A stretch of 64,000 nucleotides of DNA from Apostichopus japonicus (Eukaryota; Echinodermata; Holothuroidea; Aspidochirotida; Stichopodidae): contig NC_092564.1 in the NCBI RefSeq assembly GCF_037975245.1, positions 1,691,984 to 1,755,983 on the forward strand, in the 5' to 3' direction. Position numbers and translations under genes: made by a program. The notes under the pieces were generated by a model. It was given only the letters and a program-made list of their open reading frames with translations, had not been told where the DNA came from and ran no database searches. This document shows positions 22,811-36,000 of this stretch, piece after piece (position 1 is the first letter of the stretch; each line of letters begins with the position of its first letter).

Positions 22811-23075
22811 AAAATACATCTATTCTAGGGAGTACAGAGGGTGGGATGCGATTGCGGAACAGTGTAAATATATATATAGTTACCCAGACATGATGAGAAG
22901 TGAATTATGCCTGGTTGTACTGCAGATGTGCACACATACATTACAGTAAAATACATCTAGTCTAGGGAGTACAGAGGGAGGGATGCGATTGCGGAACAGT
23001 GTAAATATATATAGTTACCCAGACATGATGAGAAGTGAATTATGCCTGCATGTACTGCAGATGTGCACACATCTA
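22811..23075 (+). repeat. Two-copy tandem duplication, about 133 bp, plus a distant partial copy
   Basis: AAAATACATCTATTCTAGGG, then AGTACAGAGGG, GGGATGCGATTGCGGAACAG, TACCCAGACATGATGAGAAG and TGAATTATGCCTG occurs twice. A fragment (ACCCAGACATGATTAGAAGT) recurs near 23382. Confidence 0.92.
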
Positions 23076-26000
23076 CTGTACATTACAGTATTCAAGGACT
23101 CTTTATGACAGTAGCAAATGTTGTGACCTGTTCTCATATATCGTACACATTGCCTAGATGCAGTATTTAATGTTATATTGTAATATTTACAGTAGTACTA
23201 CAGTGTTAGTGCTGTCATTGGTTTCGTAATCAAATATGCTGTACAGTACTTGAAAAATGATTTTGAATGGGAAGTTGTTTATCTAAATACTGAACTAGGA
23301 CTACCGAACCTTAGATCTACACTCTTGACTTTGATGAAAGGAACCAGTGAAGTCTTGATTTACTACATATCCCTTGGTCATACCCAGACATGATTAGAAG
23401 TGAATTATGCCTGGTTGCACTGTGTAGGACTGTTGTAGGATTTTACTACATGTATGGACTATGTCTTGAAATATCTACCAACTGCAACACAAATAGCTGC
23501 TTTACAAACTTGAAATTAGGATAAAGAACAAGTCGATAGTCCTTTCTTTAATCAAGCTTAGCAGTAACTGCTGTGAGTTACAGTACACGGTATGGCGGCT
23601 GTATAAGGAAGCATTGATATGTATATTATTATGTGGAAGTTGGACTTTGGTACTTCTGTATGAAAGTGATAAATTTGACAAGACAGGAAGTTGCAGGCCT
23701 TTCTGATTTCAGAATGTAATTAAATAGTGCTGGCAACATGTACATCACTGTATACAGTATGTATATATGAGTAGTTTTTTGTTATTATTTAAGTTTTGAT
23801 GCCATAATGACATCGATTAGATAAAACCTTAAGGACTCAGTGATCTTGGCGATTAAACATACCCCAGTTAATAGTTTAAATACTAATGTGACCTTCTACT
23901 GCTCCAACTGGCCGGCTGCAGATTTGATATCATTTTGTAAATAGGTACAGTAAGCAGTCATTCATATAAGGGAGTATTTTGATCCTAGTGATTTCAAGTC
24001 AATGTAGTAATTTGACACCTGTACTTACTGTATTGTACAGTATGTGTGATATGGCATTGTAGATTGTACTGTATATATCTTGTTCAATCTCATAGTCCAC
24101 ATTTGCAATGATTAGTCATCAAATTCTCAAATAGTTGGTCACACATAATTAACCAGAGCTCTCTTGAATTGTATCCTCTATTGAAAGGACAAGTTTCTTT
24201 AACATACTGTACGTACACCTTGTGTAAACATAAGCTTGTGTAAACTCCCCATTTATTTTGATGATAATTATTGCACATGGGAAATACCTTTTTCTCATTA
24301 TTTGTGGTAAATTGTTGTAAGAATGATTCTTAAAAGGTCCTGTTCTTTAATACCTTTTCATTCATAGTTGCAAACAGCACTTGTAGGAAGTGAAACAATG
24401 TGGGCTGCACAAGTGTAAATGGTCAAGTTGTGGTAATGTTGATGAGGTAAATTTAATTACAGCTCTCCTCCCTTTAATTACTGCTCTCCTCCCATTACTG
24501 TAGTCTTTACAGTATCTGTGTTTGTGCTTATGAAATGAAATGTACAGTATTAAACCATATTTGTTCATGACAAGTCTTTACGTAAATATCTTCCTCCTTG
24601 TGTCAAAGCTAATTATTGATACAATTTGCTATACCCTTGGTGATGAGTCATATTCAAACGATAGCACTCCATACAGTACAGTCTGTACATGTTGTTATCC
24701 AGTCAAATTTACTGTACCTGAGCCTGTCTATCACAATTTGTAATATAGTAGTACAGCCTTTCAGCAGACAATTCAACATAAAAATGAATAAATGAGCAAG
24801 AAAAAAAAAGGCACAATATACATTAATGATAGACAGTTTACTATGGAGAGAGCTAGAGTATGATTGTAATAGTTGTACAGTATGACTATACAGGGAATGA
24901 TTCTGTGATATTAATGTGCAGTACTTAATGAGTAGAGCATTAATTTATTTGTGTTTAAACAAGCATTGAGGTGCTATTTACTGTATTAATGAGGTGATTC
25001 TTTCATGCCCTAGTTACTTGAGTGATCTGCTATATACACGTGATCAACTGATCGTGACACACACACAATCTCAAAATGCACACTTTGCAGTACAATTGTC
25101 TGTGGTGTAATAGTGAGGTTAGGGTGTAACATGTACTGTACATCCTAATTTTGTACAGTTAAAGGACTCTTTGTGCAAAATAGTAACTCCTAGAGCACTT
25201 AATCACTATGTGGTTTGATATGCTACTGTACTGTATGTGTATATGACCAGTCATGTAGCTTATAATAGATGGGAGTTAACATTTTAGAGGTATCTAGCAC
25301 AATGGTTTGTTTCTCACCGAACCACTCCTTTTCATCGACTTAAAATATGTTGAGCTGTTGAATGGAATGTGTTTGTCCTATAAAGTCTTAAACAGCCTCA
25401 AAAATTAACTTTTTTGCTTGGGTTTTATCTACCTATTTGTATTCTCACTTGGTCATAATCTTAGACTTGTTAATTATATATTCATGAATGTTCATCTACA
25501 GTGAATGGCCAGACACTGGAGACATTCAAAGCAGAATGTTCTAAAGTAGCCCTAGAAGCTAGTAATTCTATGTTCCTTGTAACTTAAAGCTGCTCTCAAC
25601 AGCTCCTTTGACTAACTTTTCGAGGTGCTTCAATTGTGTGAGAGACACACTTTTGTTATTTCTGCCATTTCACAGGCTAATGTTGGAAGGATTTGGCCCT
25701 ATGAACTCTGGCATCATCTTACGCAATAAACTTATAAACTGAGATGTCATGTTTTGACAGTGCACTAAAGTAATGTTTATCTATCATGAGGATCAAGTTA
25801 TTCCTGTTGGTCCCATGTTACTGCAAGATATATGTTTTATCATAAATAATGTAAGTTCTATATAATGGAAGACTGTGTTTATGCCTAGATTCCTTAGCAA
25901 CAGACTTGTTGCACTTTACATTTATACTGTAGTAGGATGGAGTGCCATATATAAAGATAGGACCTGGTATGAAATTTAACCACTACACAGTAATTTGTAA

Positions 26001-26433
26001 TGGTGTATTTACAGGTACAGTACTGGAATGACAATGTGTTGTAAGTAAACAAAGGCTCTTGGTCTGATTAGTCAGATATGCAGTTTTGTGTTTGTCATAT
26101 AAGTAAACAAATACTGTTAACAAGGTACTATGAGATGTATAATCAAGATCTATGTAAATTGTATCATGTACTCAATGTTAGCATTCTAAATGTCAAGTTG
26201 CATAGGTCATGAACTTGATAGATCCATTATGTAGTAAAGTAATGTTGTTCCACAGGCTCAGTTGTGCTTACTGTACAGGAGATTTTTCAACCTGATGTCG
26301 GAAGTCCGAACAGAAATTTGCTCGTCCTGGGTGATCAGACAACCGTTTGAAATTTGTCCTACAGGTGTTGTTATTCCGACAAATTTGGCCCCTTTGCAGT
26401 TTACTGTACAATAGGCATGTACTACAGTATCTA

Positions 26434-26750
26434 CAATCTTCGACAAAAATAGATGGGACACCCCACTCCCCGTATCAATGTTGCAGTTTCTGAGCGCTTT
26501 TGGCTACAACATTGAACGGGGGGAAGGGGGTGCGCTTAAGCCAATATCGCTCGTTGTTGCTCATACTGTCCCATCATTTTTGTCGAAGATTCAATCTTCG
26601 ACAAAAATAGATGGGACACCCCACTCCCTGTATCAATGTTGCAGTTTCTGAGCGCTTTTGGCTACAACATTGAACGGGGGGAAGGGGGTGCACTTAAGCC
26701 AATATCGCTCGTTGTTGCTCATACTGTCCCATCATTTTTGTCGAAGATTG
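26434..26750. mobile_element. Tandem pair of 158-bp palindromic MITEs upstream of the CLASP start codon
   Basis: Two head-to-tail copies (26434-26591 and 26592-26750) differ at only a few bases (CCCGTATC/CCTGTATC, GTGCGCTT/GTGCACTT). Each starts CAATCTTCGACAAAAATAGA and ends ATTTTTGTCGAAGATT(G). The outer ends form a 20-bp inverted repeat that includes the flanking CTA/TAG. A TA dinucleotide on both sides would fit a Tc1/mariner-type target duplication. Each copy has a second inner inverted repeat, AATGTTG with CAACATT. It ends 64 bases before the splice acceptor of the CLASP start exon. Confidence 0.85.
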
Positions 26751-26814
26751 TAGCCATCATTTGATGACATTGAGCACTGAGCTAATATCAATTGTTTTCT
26801 TTTTAATCCCTTAG

Positions 26815-27062
26815 ATGTAGAAGCATCAAACTTTCTGGATTAACTTTTGGAGGGCTATCGTTGAGCCGGCATAAGAAGCATGTCTGACCGAACTCTTGAT
26901 GACATCGCCGATGATGTCATGAAAAATGAGACTGCTATCAAGTATCAAGCTGCTAAGGAGTTGCAGGAGTACCTGAGAAACCCTGCAAACTCTCTTCAGT
27001 GTGAGAACTTAGATAAATTAATTGACAGTCTGGCAGCATGGGTGAATTCAAGTAACTTTAAG
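26815..27062 (+). CDS. CLASP exon 1 (coding): start codon and first TOG1 helices
   Basis: The acceptor tcccttag ends at 26814, followed by 65 bases of 5' UTR with an in-frame TGA at 26862, and then ATG at 26880. The donor is aag|gtgagt. There are 61 codons, exit phase 0. It encodes MSDRTLDDIADDVMK, KELQEYLRNP, LDKLIDSLAAWVNSSNFK; LDKLVDGLATSWVNSSNYK is the vertebrate equivalent. Confidence 0.93.
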
Positions 27063-30000
27063 GTGAGTTCCATTTAAAAAGGATAATTCAAATGGTTTTT
27101 TCACATGTGGCAACTTTTAAGCCAAGCTGGAAATTTGCCAAACACAGTGGTGCAAAGATATAAAAGATACAAAATGTGGTAATTGTGTATTCTCATAATT
27201 AACAGATGTATACAAATTTTAAATCTGCTTGCTATGATTACTAACATTTCATATAAAAAGATCAACCAAAATTCCGGGCGAATTTCGCGAAAATTTTTCT
27301 AACTCCGAAAAACACAGTGAGACACTTTGTGGGTAGAAAAATGAAGGAAGGTCATTAGGGCCAGTGAGGGTGTACAGTGTTAAAAGATTACCAGGGCATT
27401 CTAGACACGGTAGAATGTGGTGCTAAGGTTGTGGGGAGACAGGTAAGCAGGTCACTCGTAAATATATAAACCAGTAAGTTTCATCATATTCAACTTCCCG
27501 ATGGATGGATGGTCACTCTAGTAAGTTGTCCCGTGATTGTTAGGGATGCTCTTAAAGACGTAATTCTTGGATGTCCTGAGCCTTGATCCGATCTTGTACT
27601 TTGTGTCCAGCAGTGATCAGCCACATTTGGTATTTACTTCGCTCCTTGATTACCTGTCTCATCACAACCTCAGCACTCTAGTTCCAACTTGCCTAGAGAG
27701 AACTGGTAACCTTTTAACAGAGTACGCCCTCTATGAGCAGTCACTATCGATGTAAGCCCCTCCTTGTTCCTCCTTTTCAACCCTCCTCCTCATTAGAACT
27801 ATATTTCATGGACTCCTCAGTCTAGCTGAGTACTGTAGCTGTTGTACTTGTGTCCATCAATGGTCAACCATGGGTTATCAGAACAATCTTTGCTATCATT
27901 ACAGTACACAGTAGCAGTAGATACTTTAAGCTAAGAGGTTTAATAGACTGGTACAGTCAATGTTTGTTTGTTGGATTAAATTTAAAAGAAGATCACATGT
28001 ATCTACTGCTGTGCAGTAACTTGTGTGGCACCAGTGCTGGATTCTTGGGTAATTTCAGCTTAAACAGCCTTTCCAATTAAACCTTAAAGCAGCTTAACAT
28101 AATGATAGTGACTAGAGAATAATAAAGTAAGATTAGAATAACTGTTGTTTATGTCTGGTTTTGTAGGCAATAGAGTATGGAGGTAGGAGGATTAATTATA
28201 CTGCAGAAAGCTTAGTGAATCAGAATGAGTAATTGTAAAATAATAGTGATACTGGCAAGCTGCCACAAAAATCACTTTGTGTTGATAAGATCACATAATT
28301 GATATTTCATGCTGGATATTGTACAGTACATGATACAGTACAAATTGAAATTCCAAATACATTGTACATAGCAATTGAGCCCATATGGAAAGGTTAGTCG
28401 ATAATTCCTATCGGTGAACATTACAGTTAATGATATGGTATAACGTGTAACTACTTGAAACAGTTTGTAATTTCTATTGTGTTCTACATACAATACAGTA
28501 GGATATTATAGAGCTCAGCACTATTCATGCATGTTTATCTACGGTTATCATCACTCTAGCTGTTTCAAGCTACTATTTATTGTTATTTTGATCTAAAAAT
28601 TATAAAAATTAACTTTGGGTGAACTCTAGGGAACTCTGTATTGAGTCTGAGGATTCTTTTCTGTGTGTACAGTATATACTACTTAGCATAGTTGCATGTG
28701 TGTACAGTAGCATAGTTGAATACCAAATGCAGCAGAATTAACAATAGAAGAGCTGTTTACCTTTCATTTCAAAATGTAACATTTATGAATTTAATCAGCA
28801 TACTATACACTACAATGAGTACATATATGTTTCAGTTAAATCAATGTTTGATGGGTCTTCCATTTTAACATTCATAAAGAGGAGTGTCTGCATGGCCAAA
28901 TTTGACAAAATTCACTGGATCTTTTAAGCTTCCATCAGGTGGTTTTTAATCTTTAAAGTGAGGAAACTGTGCTGAACTGTGTAAGGTTGTCTTACAGTAG
29001 CATGATCATACAGTGCAGTTTGCCATACAGTATTTAGTTATATAGTACAGTAGGTAAAAATATTCGCTAAGTACTGCCATACGGTACTGCAGATCAATGG
29101 GAAATAGTTGCTGCAATTGTTTGGTTCTTCCAATGCCAATCCAGGGGTACAAACCTGGCCATGAATCACCTGTCCTTCACCTGTCATATTTATGTCAAAA
29201 CATAAACTTCACTTTCTGCTCTTAGCACTGCTGACCTTTTGACTCATATTTAACAGCTTTAGTTGTTGGATTAGGCAAAGAGGGAGTTTGTTGTCAAAAC
29301 TTGTCACTACAGTAGTGGGCAGGTCCAAGCTATTTGCACTGTGACGTACGGGACATTTCAGAGACTTAAATGTGTCTAAAAGTTATAAAAAATCTATTTT
29401 CCAGAAACTTTTTCAGGTTTTCATATTTGTTATTGCTGCTACTTTATTACAAACTTATGAAGATTTCCTACACTTGCTTTAATTAGGTCCCATCTTAATT
29501 AATGTACAGTGTGACGTACGGGACCAGAGAATTTTGTGTTTTTTTTGCTAAAGAGCAAAGCTGAAATCGCTCTGAAATTAGGAGGGCAGTGATCAAGCTG
29601 TTATAACTAGTGAATAGCCTAACCTTCCAAGAGCTAAGCTGTAACATATTAGAAAAAAATATGAAGCCATTCCAGTTCAGTGATTACTCAAATGAAAATT
29701 GTCCTGTGACGTACGGGACATGTGACGTACGGGACAATTTGTCCAATAAAAATTGACTATGAAAAGTCATATTTTTATTCCTGAATATACCATAACAAGC
29801 TGATTTCTACATAAAAACATTAATTTGGATATGTCAGAACAATGTCATTGGTAATTTCATGCCATATTTCCTTCTTTCGGGGATCGAAAAGAGCAGTGAC
29901 TGTACTTGTGAGATCATTCCACTACATAAAACATGGAATGCGTAAAGTATAAATCTACTCTACACATTCATCAAATACTCATAACATCAATTCTAGCTTT

Positions 30001-33000
30001 GTTAGACCACAAATGATCCAAGATGCAAGTTTTGGTGCAAAACTGTCTCGGTATATACTGTACAACACTGTATCATACTCCCCACTATTGACCCTGAAGT
30101 TGAAATATGATCCATCCCATTCAAAACATACCAAAATGTCCACAGTAACATCCACATAATGTCCATCTATGAAACTAGTACAACAAAGAAAACTCTATAG
30201 ACCTAATAATGGTTACCAGACCAAATGCTCATAACATCAATTCTAGCTTTGTTAGACCACAAATGATTCAAGATGAAAAGTTTTGATGCAAAACTGTTTT
30301 GGTATATATACTGTACAGCACTGTATCATACTCCCCACTATTGACCCTGAAGTTGAAATATGATCCATCATATTCTACCAAAATGTCCACAGTAACGTCC
30401 ACATAATGTCCATCTATGAAACTAGTACAACAAAGAAAACTCTATAGACCTGATACTGGTTACCAGACCAAATGCTCATAACATCAATTCTAGCTTTGTT
30501 AGACCACAAATGATTCAAGATGCAAGTTTTGGTGCAAAACTGTTTCCGTTGTATACTGTACAGCACTGTATCATACTCCCCACTATTGACCCTAGAGTTG
30601 AAATATGATCCATCATATTCTACCAAAATGTCCACAGTAACGTCCACATAATGTCCATCTATGAAACTAGTACAACAAAGAAAATTATAGACCTAATACT
30701 GGTTACCAGACCAAATACTCATAACATCAATTCTAGCTTTGGTAGACCACAAATGATTCAAGATGCAAAGTTTTGGTGCAAAACTGTTTCCGGTATATAC
30801 TGTACAACACTGTATCATACTCCCCACTATTGACCCTCAAGTTGAAATATGATCCATCATATTCTACCAAAATGTCCACAGTAACGTCCACATAATGTCC
30901 ATCTATGAAACTAGTACAACAAAGAAAACGATAGACCTAATACTGGTTACCAGACCAAATACTCATAACATCAATTCTAGCTTTGTTAGACCACAAATGA
31001 TTCAAGATGCAAAGTTTTTGTGCAAAACTGTTTTGGTATATACTTTACAACACTGTATCATACTCCCCACTATTGACCCTGAAGTTGAAATATGATCCAT
31101 CCCATTCAAAACATATCAAAATGTCCACAGTAACGTCCACATAATGTCCATCTATGAAACTAGTACAACAAAGAAAACTATAGACCTGATACTGGTTACA
31201 AGACCAAATAGTCATAACATCAATTCTAGCTTTGTTAGACCACAAATGATTCAAGATGCAAAGTTTTGGTGCAAAACTGTTTCCGGTATATACTGTACAA
31301 CACTGTATCATATTCCCCACTAGTAAACCCTCATGTTGAAATATGATCCATCCCATTCAAAACATATCAAAATGTCCACAGTAACGTCAATGTAATGTCC
31401 ATCTATGAAACTAGTACAACAAAGAAAACTCTATAGATCTAATACTGATTATTGAACAAACTCATGAGTGTTTGTCCTCTGCAAAAATTGGGCGAGCAAA
31501 ACTCTACACTTGTAACTAAAAATCTCAATGTCTACTATCTAAGTCTGGACACAAGAACATTGTTGCACAGTCATGATAGTCACACTTCACAATAGGCCTA
31601 CGAAATGTTAAAATGCAAACTCAACATTCTTGAAGTTGTCCTCATTCAATGTCAATGTTGAATAGCATTGTAGATGATTTTGTATCCCACACACACACAC
31701 AATTGACTTCCCGATAGTATATTGAACAACACCTGGGATGTTGGTGGTCATCAGTCAATGGTTTATTTGAAGCCATGTTGTGCTCTTCAGGCATGCAGGG
31801 ATTATATGTTGCAACTACCATCTTTCAACAAAATAGATTTGCAAGCATTGAAAGGTTTCCAGTAGAGGTCCCCATTGGAGCCCATGCATGTTTATTATGT
31901 ATAAATACAGGGTTTCCCCCACACTATGTCCCGTACGTCACATTTTGTCCCGTACGTCACATTTTTAATTTTGATAATTAGATTTGCTGTGAATATTTTT
32001 TCAATTTTTTTGGGATGGATTTTGTTGAACAATGTTCTTAATTAGAACTTTACAGAATATCACCAAAAAAAAATTGTTCGTCCATATCAAAACTTGAAAA
32101 AAAGTGCTGAAAATTGTGACGTACGGGACATCAGTATTTGGACACTAGCTAATTAGCATATTTAATTGATGAACCCCCAAACATCATATGTTAAAATTAT
32201 TGGAAGGAAGGGTGTATCATGTCCCACATAAGTTATATTCAATAAGTTCATATTGCTGGCAGGGAAATAGAATTCAAAATGTCCCGTACGTCACGCTGCA
32301 ATTTGAATTTATGCAAATTAGCCGGCTGTAATTGTTCGAATAGGCAAAACAATTAAAAAAAATTATGAAAATCTGAAACTTCAATAATTCAGCTTTAACA
32401 TGACACCACATTTAGGGAGCTTCAGTAAAGTTTGAAATTTGGCTTCTTGGGATACAATAGCTTGGACCTGCCCTAGTTCACAACCCCCAAATATTTTAGA
32501 ATTTAGAAAGTACTGTACCCTTTCTGGACTTGTGTACTTTATTAACTCCACTGACTTGATTCCATTTTAGATTCTATGTTGGAAATAGATTATGGGTGGG
32601 TTGGGAAGGGAGGGTTGGGTTGGGAAGGAAGGGTTGGGTTGGGAAGGGAAGGGCAGGGCAGGGGGGGGGGACGAGCTGCAGTATGTGAGGTGTGAGTTTG
32701 CTTAATACTACATAGTCGGAGTGATTAAAAGAAACCCTGATAGTGTTACATGGATTTGTACCTTAGAAACTTTGCCATTCCCCAAACTGTAAATTTTCAA
32801 CACCTTTTCACTCAACAATGTATTTTCTGGTTTGTTTTCGCAGGTATCTTTGAATGGTTTGGAATGTTTGATATGGATGGTGGATAGGACGCATGAGAAG
32901 TTTAAAGTGTACATTAGCACAGGTAGGTACTGTACCACTACTGTAGCTAAATCTATAGCTAAATCTGTGTTGATCTCTGACATTATTAGTAAAATTAACA

Positions 33001-36000
33001 GTCTTTAACTTGTATGCTACTTACCCACTGTTACAGTTTATAAAAAAACAGAACCAATTCTTGATTATGTTGCTATTCTTCCTTTTCAAATGAAATGTGA
33101 AAATATACAATAAAAGTGAATTCCAATTTGAAGAAGAAAACTTATAAATAATTTACATGAGAACCATAAGAGAAGAGTGTCCTTGAAAATTATGCATAAA
33201 TTATTTGCATTATTTGTTTGGAATTTTTAGAGAAATATTAAACTGATCATTTGATTAATAAATCTAGGTTGCGTTTATGTAACTTCAAACATTCCTTTGG
33301 TCACTATCATGGAAGTGAATTAGCATGGTCATTTCTTCGGAGCTGATTAAAGCACAAAAGCCTTACATTTGATCTCCTATTCTCAGCTGTTAGGGCTGAT
33401 TGTGAAGCAAATTTGCTAGCTGTCCCCCACTCTGCATGTTCTGGTAAGGTTGTTGTAACAGCAAAGTTGGTATTCCCAGGAAGATAAATACATAATGAAA
33501 GTTATGGCTGGTAGCTTTCATTGTTCAACTCTGAACTCTGATGACCTTAAATAATTTTGGTGTTTATCTGCCAAGAAAGTACAAAAATTACATGGTATGA
33601 TAATCGAAGGTTTAATACATCCCCTGTACAGAATTTAAATTCATGGTCTGTTTCTTACTGTTGAAGTTGTTCCATAATTTATGTTCACTATTATTTCACC
33701 CACAGCTCTTCCCCCAGCATTGGAGCGACTCGGCGATAGTAAAGAACAGGTAAGTCAATTGAGAAGAAGTGTTGTTGACAAGTTTCCTTGCGGCTGAACT
33801 GTCAGCTTCTGGAGTCCATGGAAATGATTAAATCTGCAGCTATCACTACACCTACCATCCCAACATGTTTAATTAAATCTTCAAGCATAGCAATACACAG
33901 CAATACACAGCCGTACATAGCAATACAGCAATACATAGCTGGCCAGTTGAATAATGGTAACACTAAGAGCTGTGGGGACAGGGTATGTATCATATAGCAA
34001 CAGGAAGATAAGGTAGTATTAATGTCAATGTCCTAAAGTTCGAAAGTGGAAATAAGGTCACTTCAAAATGTTCAAACAAGGTCAATTTTGAAATTTTCTC
34101 TTTCAAAAGGATTTTCAATCTCTGACCACGATTCCAATACATACAAACAAATCACAAGCCTAGCAAGGCACTAGCAACCATTCTGAGTAAATACAAACCC
34201 TTTCAACTGGAACTGATGCATTATTCTTAATCATGTCACCAAGCTTGTTAATTGCTGACAGGAGAAGAGTAGAAATGATGGAAAACAACCTTTTTCTTGG
34301 AATGTAAGGTTTTATCCCGTCTGGCACAAACAGTTACCATTAAGCATGGCACACACTGTGCTTGTCACAGATGGGGACAGGATCCTTTCATCCTAATGAA
34401 CTGGTAACAACTGCAGTCATGGTTGACCACTGTCATTCAGAGAAGGTGCCATTGATTCTATGTAAATCTCCATTAAAATCAGTTTGAGATCTTAGTCCTC
34501 TAAGTCATGTTGAATAACAGAGCTTGTAGACAGAATGTCAGGGTAAACCATGACTAACAGTCCTGAGGTAATCATCAGTTAAGGCTGCCAATTTGCATTG
34601 ACAGCAGGATATGGACTGAAATTGTAGGATTTGTGCTTTATTGTACAGTCGAAGACCTGAAAAATGTTTCAATTTCAACTTTTAAGAAAGCTACTACTGT
34701 ATGCAACATCAGATATTTGGTAAATAACTCATTGCTAAAATGTACCAAATGAAACCAATGTAAACCAAATGAAAATTAAATGGTGGATTTTGGATACATT
34801 TGTATTCCAGACATTCTCTCATAGAGTATAATAAACAATACTTTCAAATTAAACTTGAAAACTTGAAAATAATTTTACTTTTGACCTTGTTATTCAAAGT
34901 GAGAAATGACTCGCCAAGTTACAGTAATATACATTCTTTTAATTTATGTCAAATATACAAGACTGATTGATCATTATAGAATGGAAGAAAATGTTTTAAA
35001 ATACCACATGTTAACAGTATGTAAGTAGCCTTGAATAGTTTCTTTGTAATAATGCTGTAGGTATATATCTTCATTAATAAATACATAACGAAAGACACAT
35101 TTACATTTTCTGCCTAACTTATCATAAGGTATACATTACGTTAGAGGCAGACAAACTTGTATTATGATATGCGTTCATACACTACTACCTACCCTCACAT
35201 GACTTGACATTAACATTGACTTTTGATGAGAATTAATTTAAGCTGGTTCAAAGCTCAATACATGAGCTCAGAATAAATTCACTTGGCCATCAATTTGCAG
35301 TATTTGTTGTGATTTTGGTGCACCGCAGCTTGAGTGTATGATGCCACTGTCTGTATTACTTTACTGTTAAGTGCTAACAGGCTACTGGCTGTCAATCAGT
35401 GTATATATCTCAGCACACTGAACAGGAAATGAAGGAGATTGGATTAACACTGCTCATCTGTCAAGCACTCAAACACCAACAAACCTGCAACAGAAGAGAT
35501 CAACATTAGCTGCTTTTTCGATTGACTTCAATCTAGTAGCATACAATTAGTTTAGAAATAATAATAATGAAACAGCCTATTTTGTGGTCAGTTTCCCAAC
35601 ACGGAGTTGAAAAAGCTGTGCATTTTGTGTTGAGTTTATTAAAAGCTCGAGGGCTCCTCTGGAAAGCAGTGCTTCTGCACAGAAAAGGACTATCCGTATT
35701 AAAGATGACAATAATAAAAAAAATAAAGTAAAAAAAAACAGGGATAGGAAAGAACAGGTAGCTGAAAAAATAAGAACCTTACTTTGTTCATAACAGACCC
35801 ACGAGAGACCATGAAATCAAACGTAAGGTTTGCAAGTAAAACAAATCAAGTACATTAAAGATAAAGGAAATATCTTTTCATGTACAGAATTAATAACTCA
35901 CTAATTATAGAGGGAGTAAGTAAATGATTGTAAACACATAGATCTCCTCATTAGAATGAGTGATATCCAGTTATATATCAAATTAATACATACCCAAGTC

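Larger units (their letters stand above)
12763..26433 (+). other. About 13.7 kb without recognisable genes (possible CLASP first intron), rich in TACTGTACAGTA
   Basis: AT-rich sequence with no supported coding exon. The self-complementary word TACTGTACAGTA and its halves TACTGTA and TACAGTA recur very often; complete copies lie at 17639, 19833 and 21421. Local duplications and dispersed repeats are listed separately. None of the 60-79-residue open frames has domain or codon support. Confidence 0.55.

Noticed and set aside
27567-27755. 62-residue open frame just after CLASP exon 1
   Set aside because: It lies in a diverged dispersed repeat related to 15880 and does not match CLASP.
30414-31356. 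Four repeated open frames on both strands in the 245-bp array
   Set aside because: They recur with the satellite unit, have no domain, and end at unit-specific substitutions.
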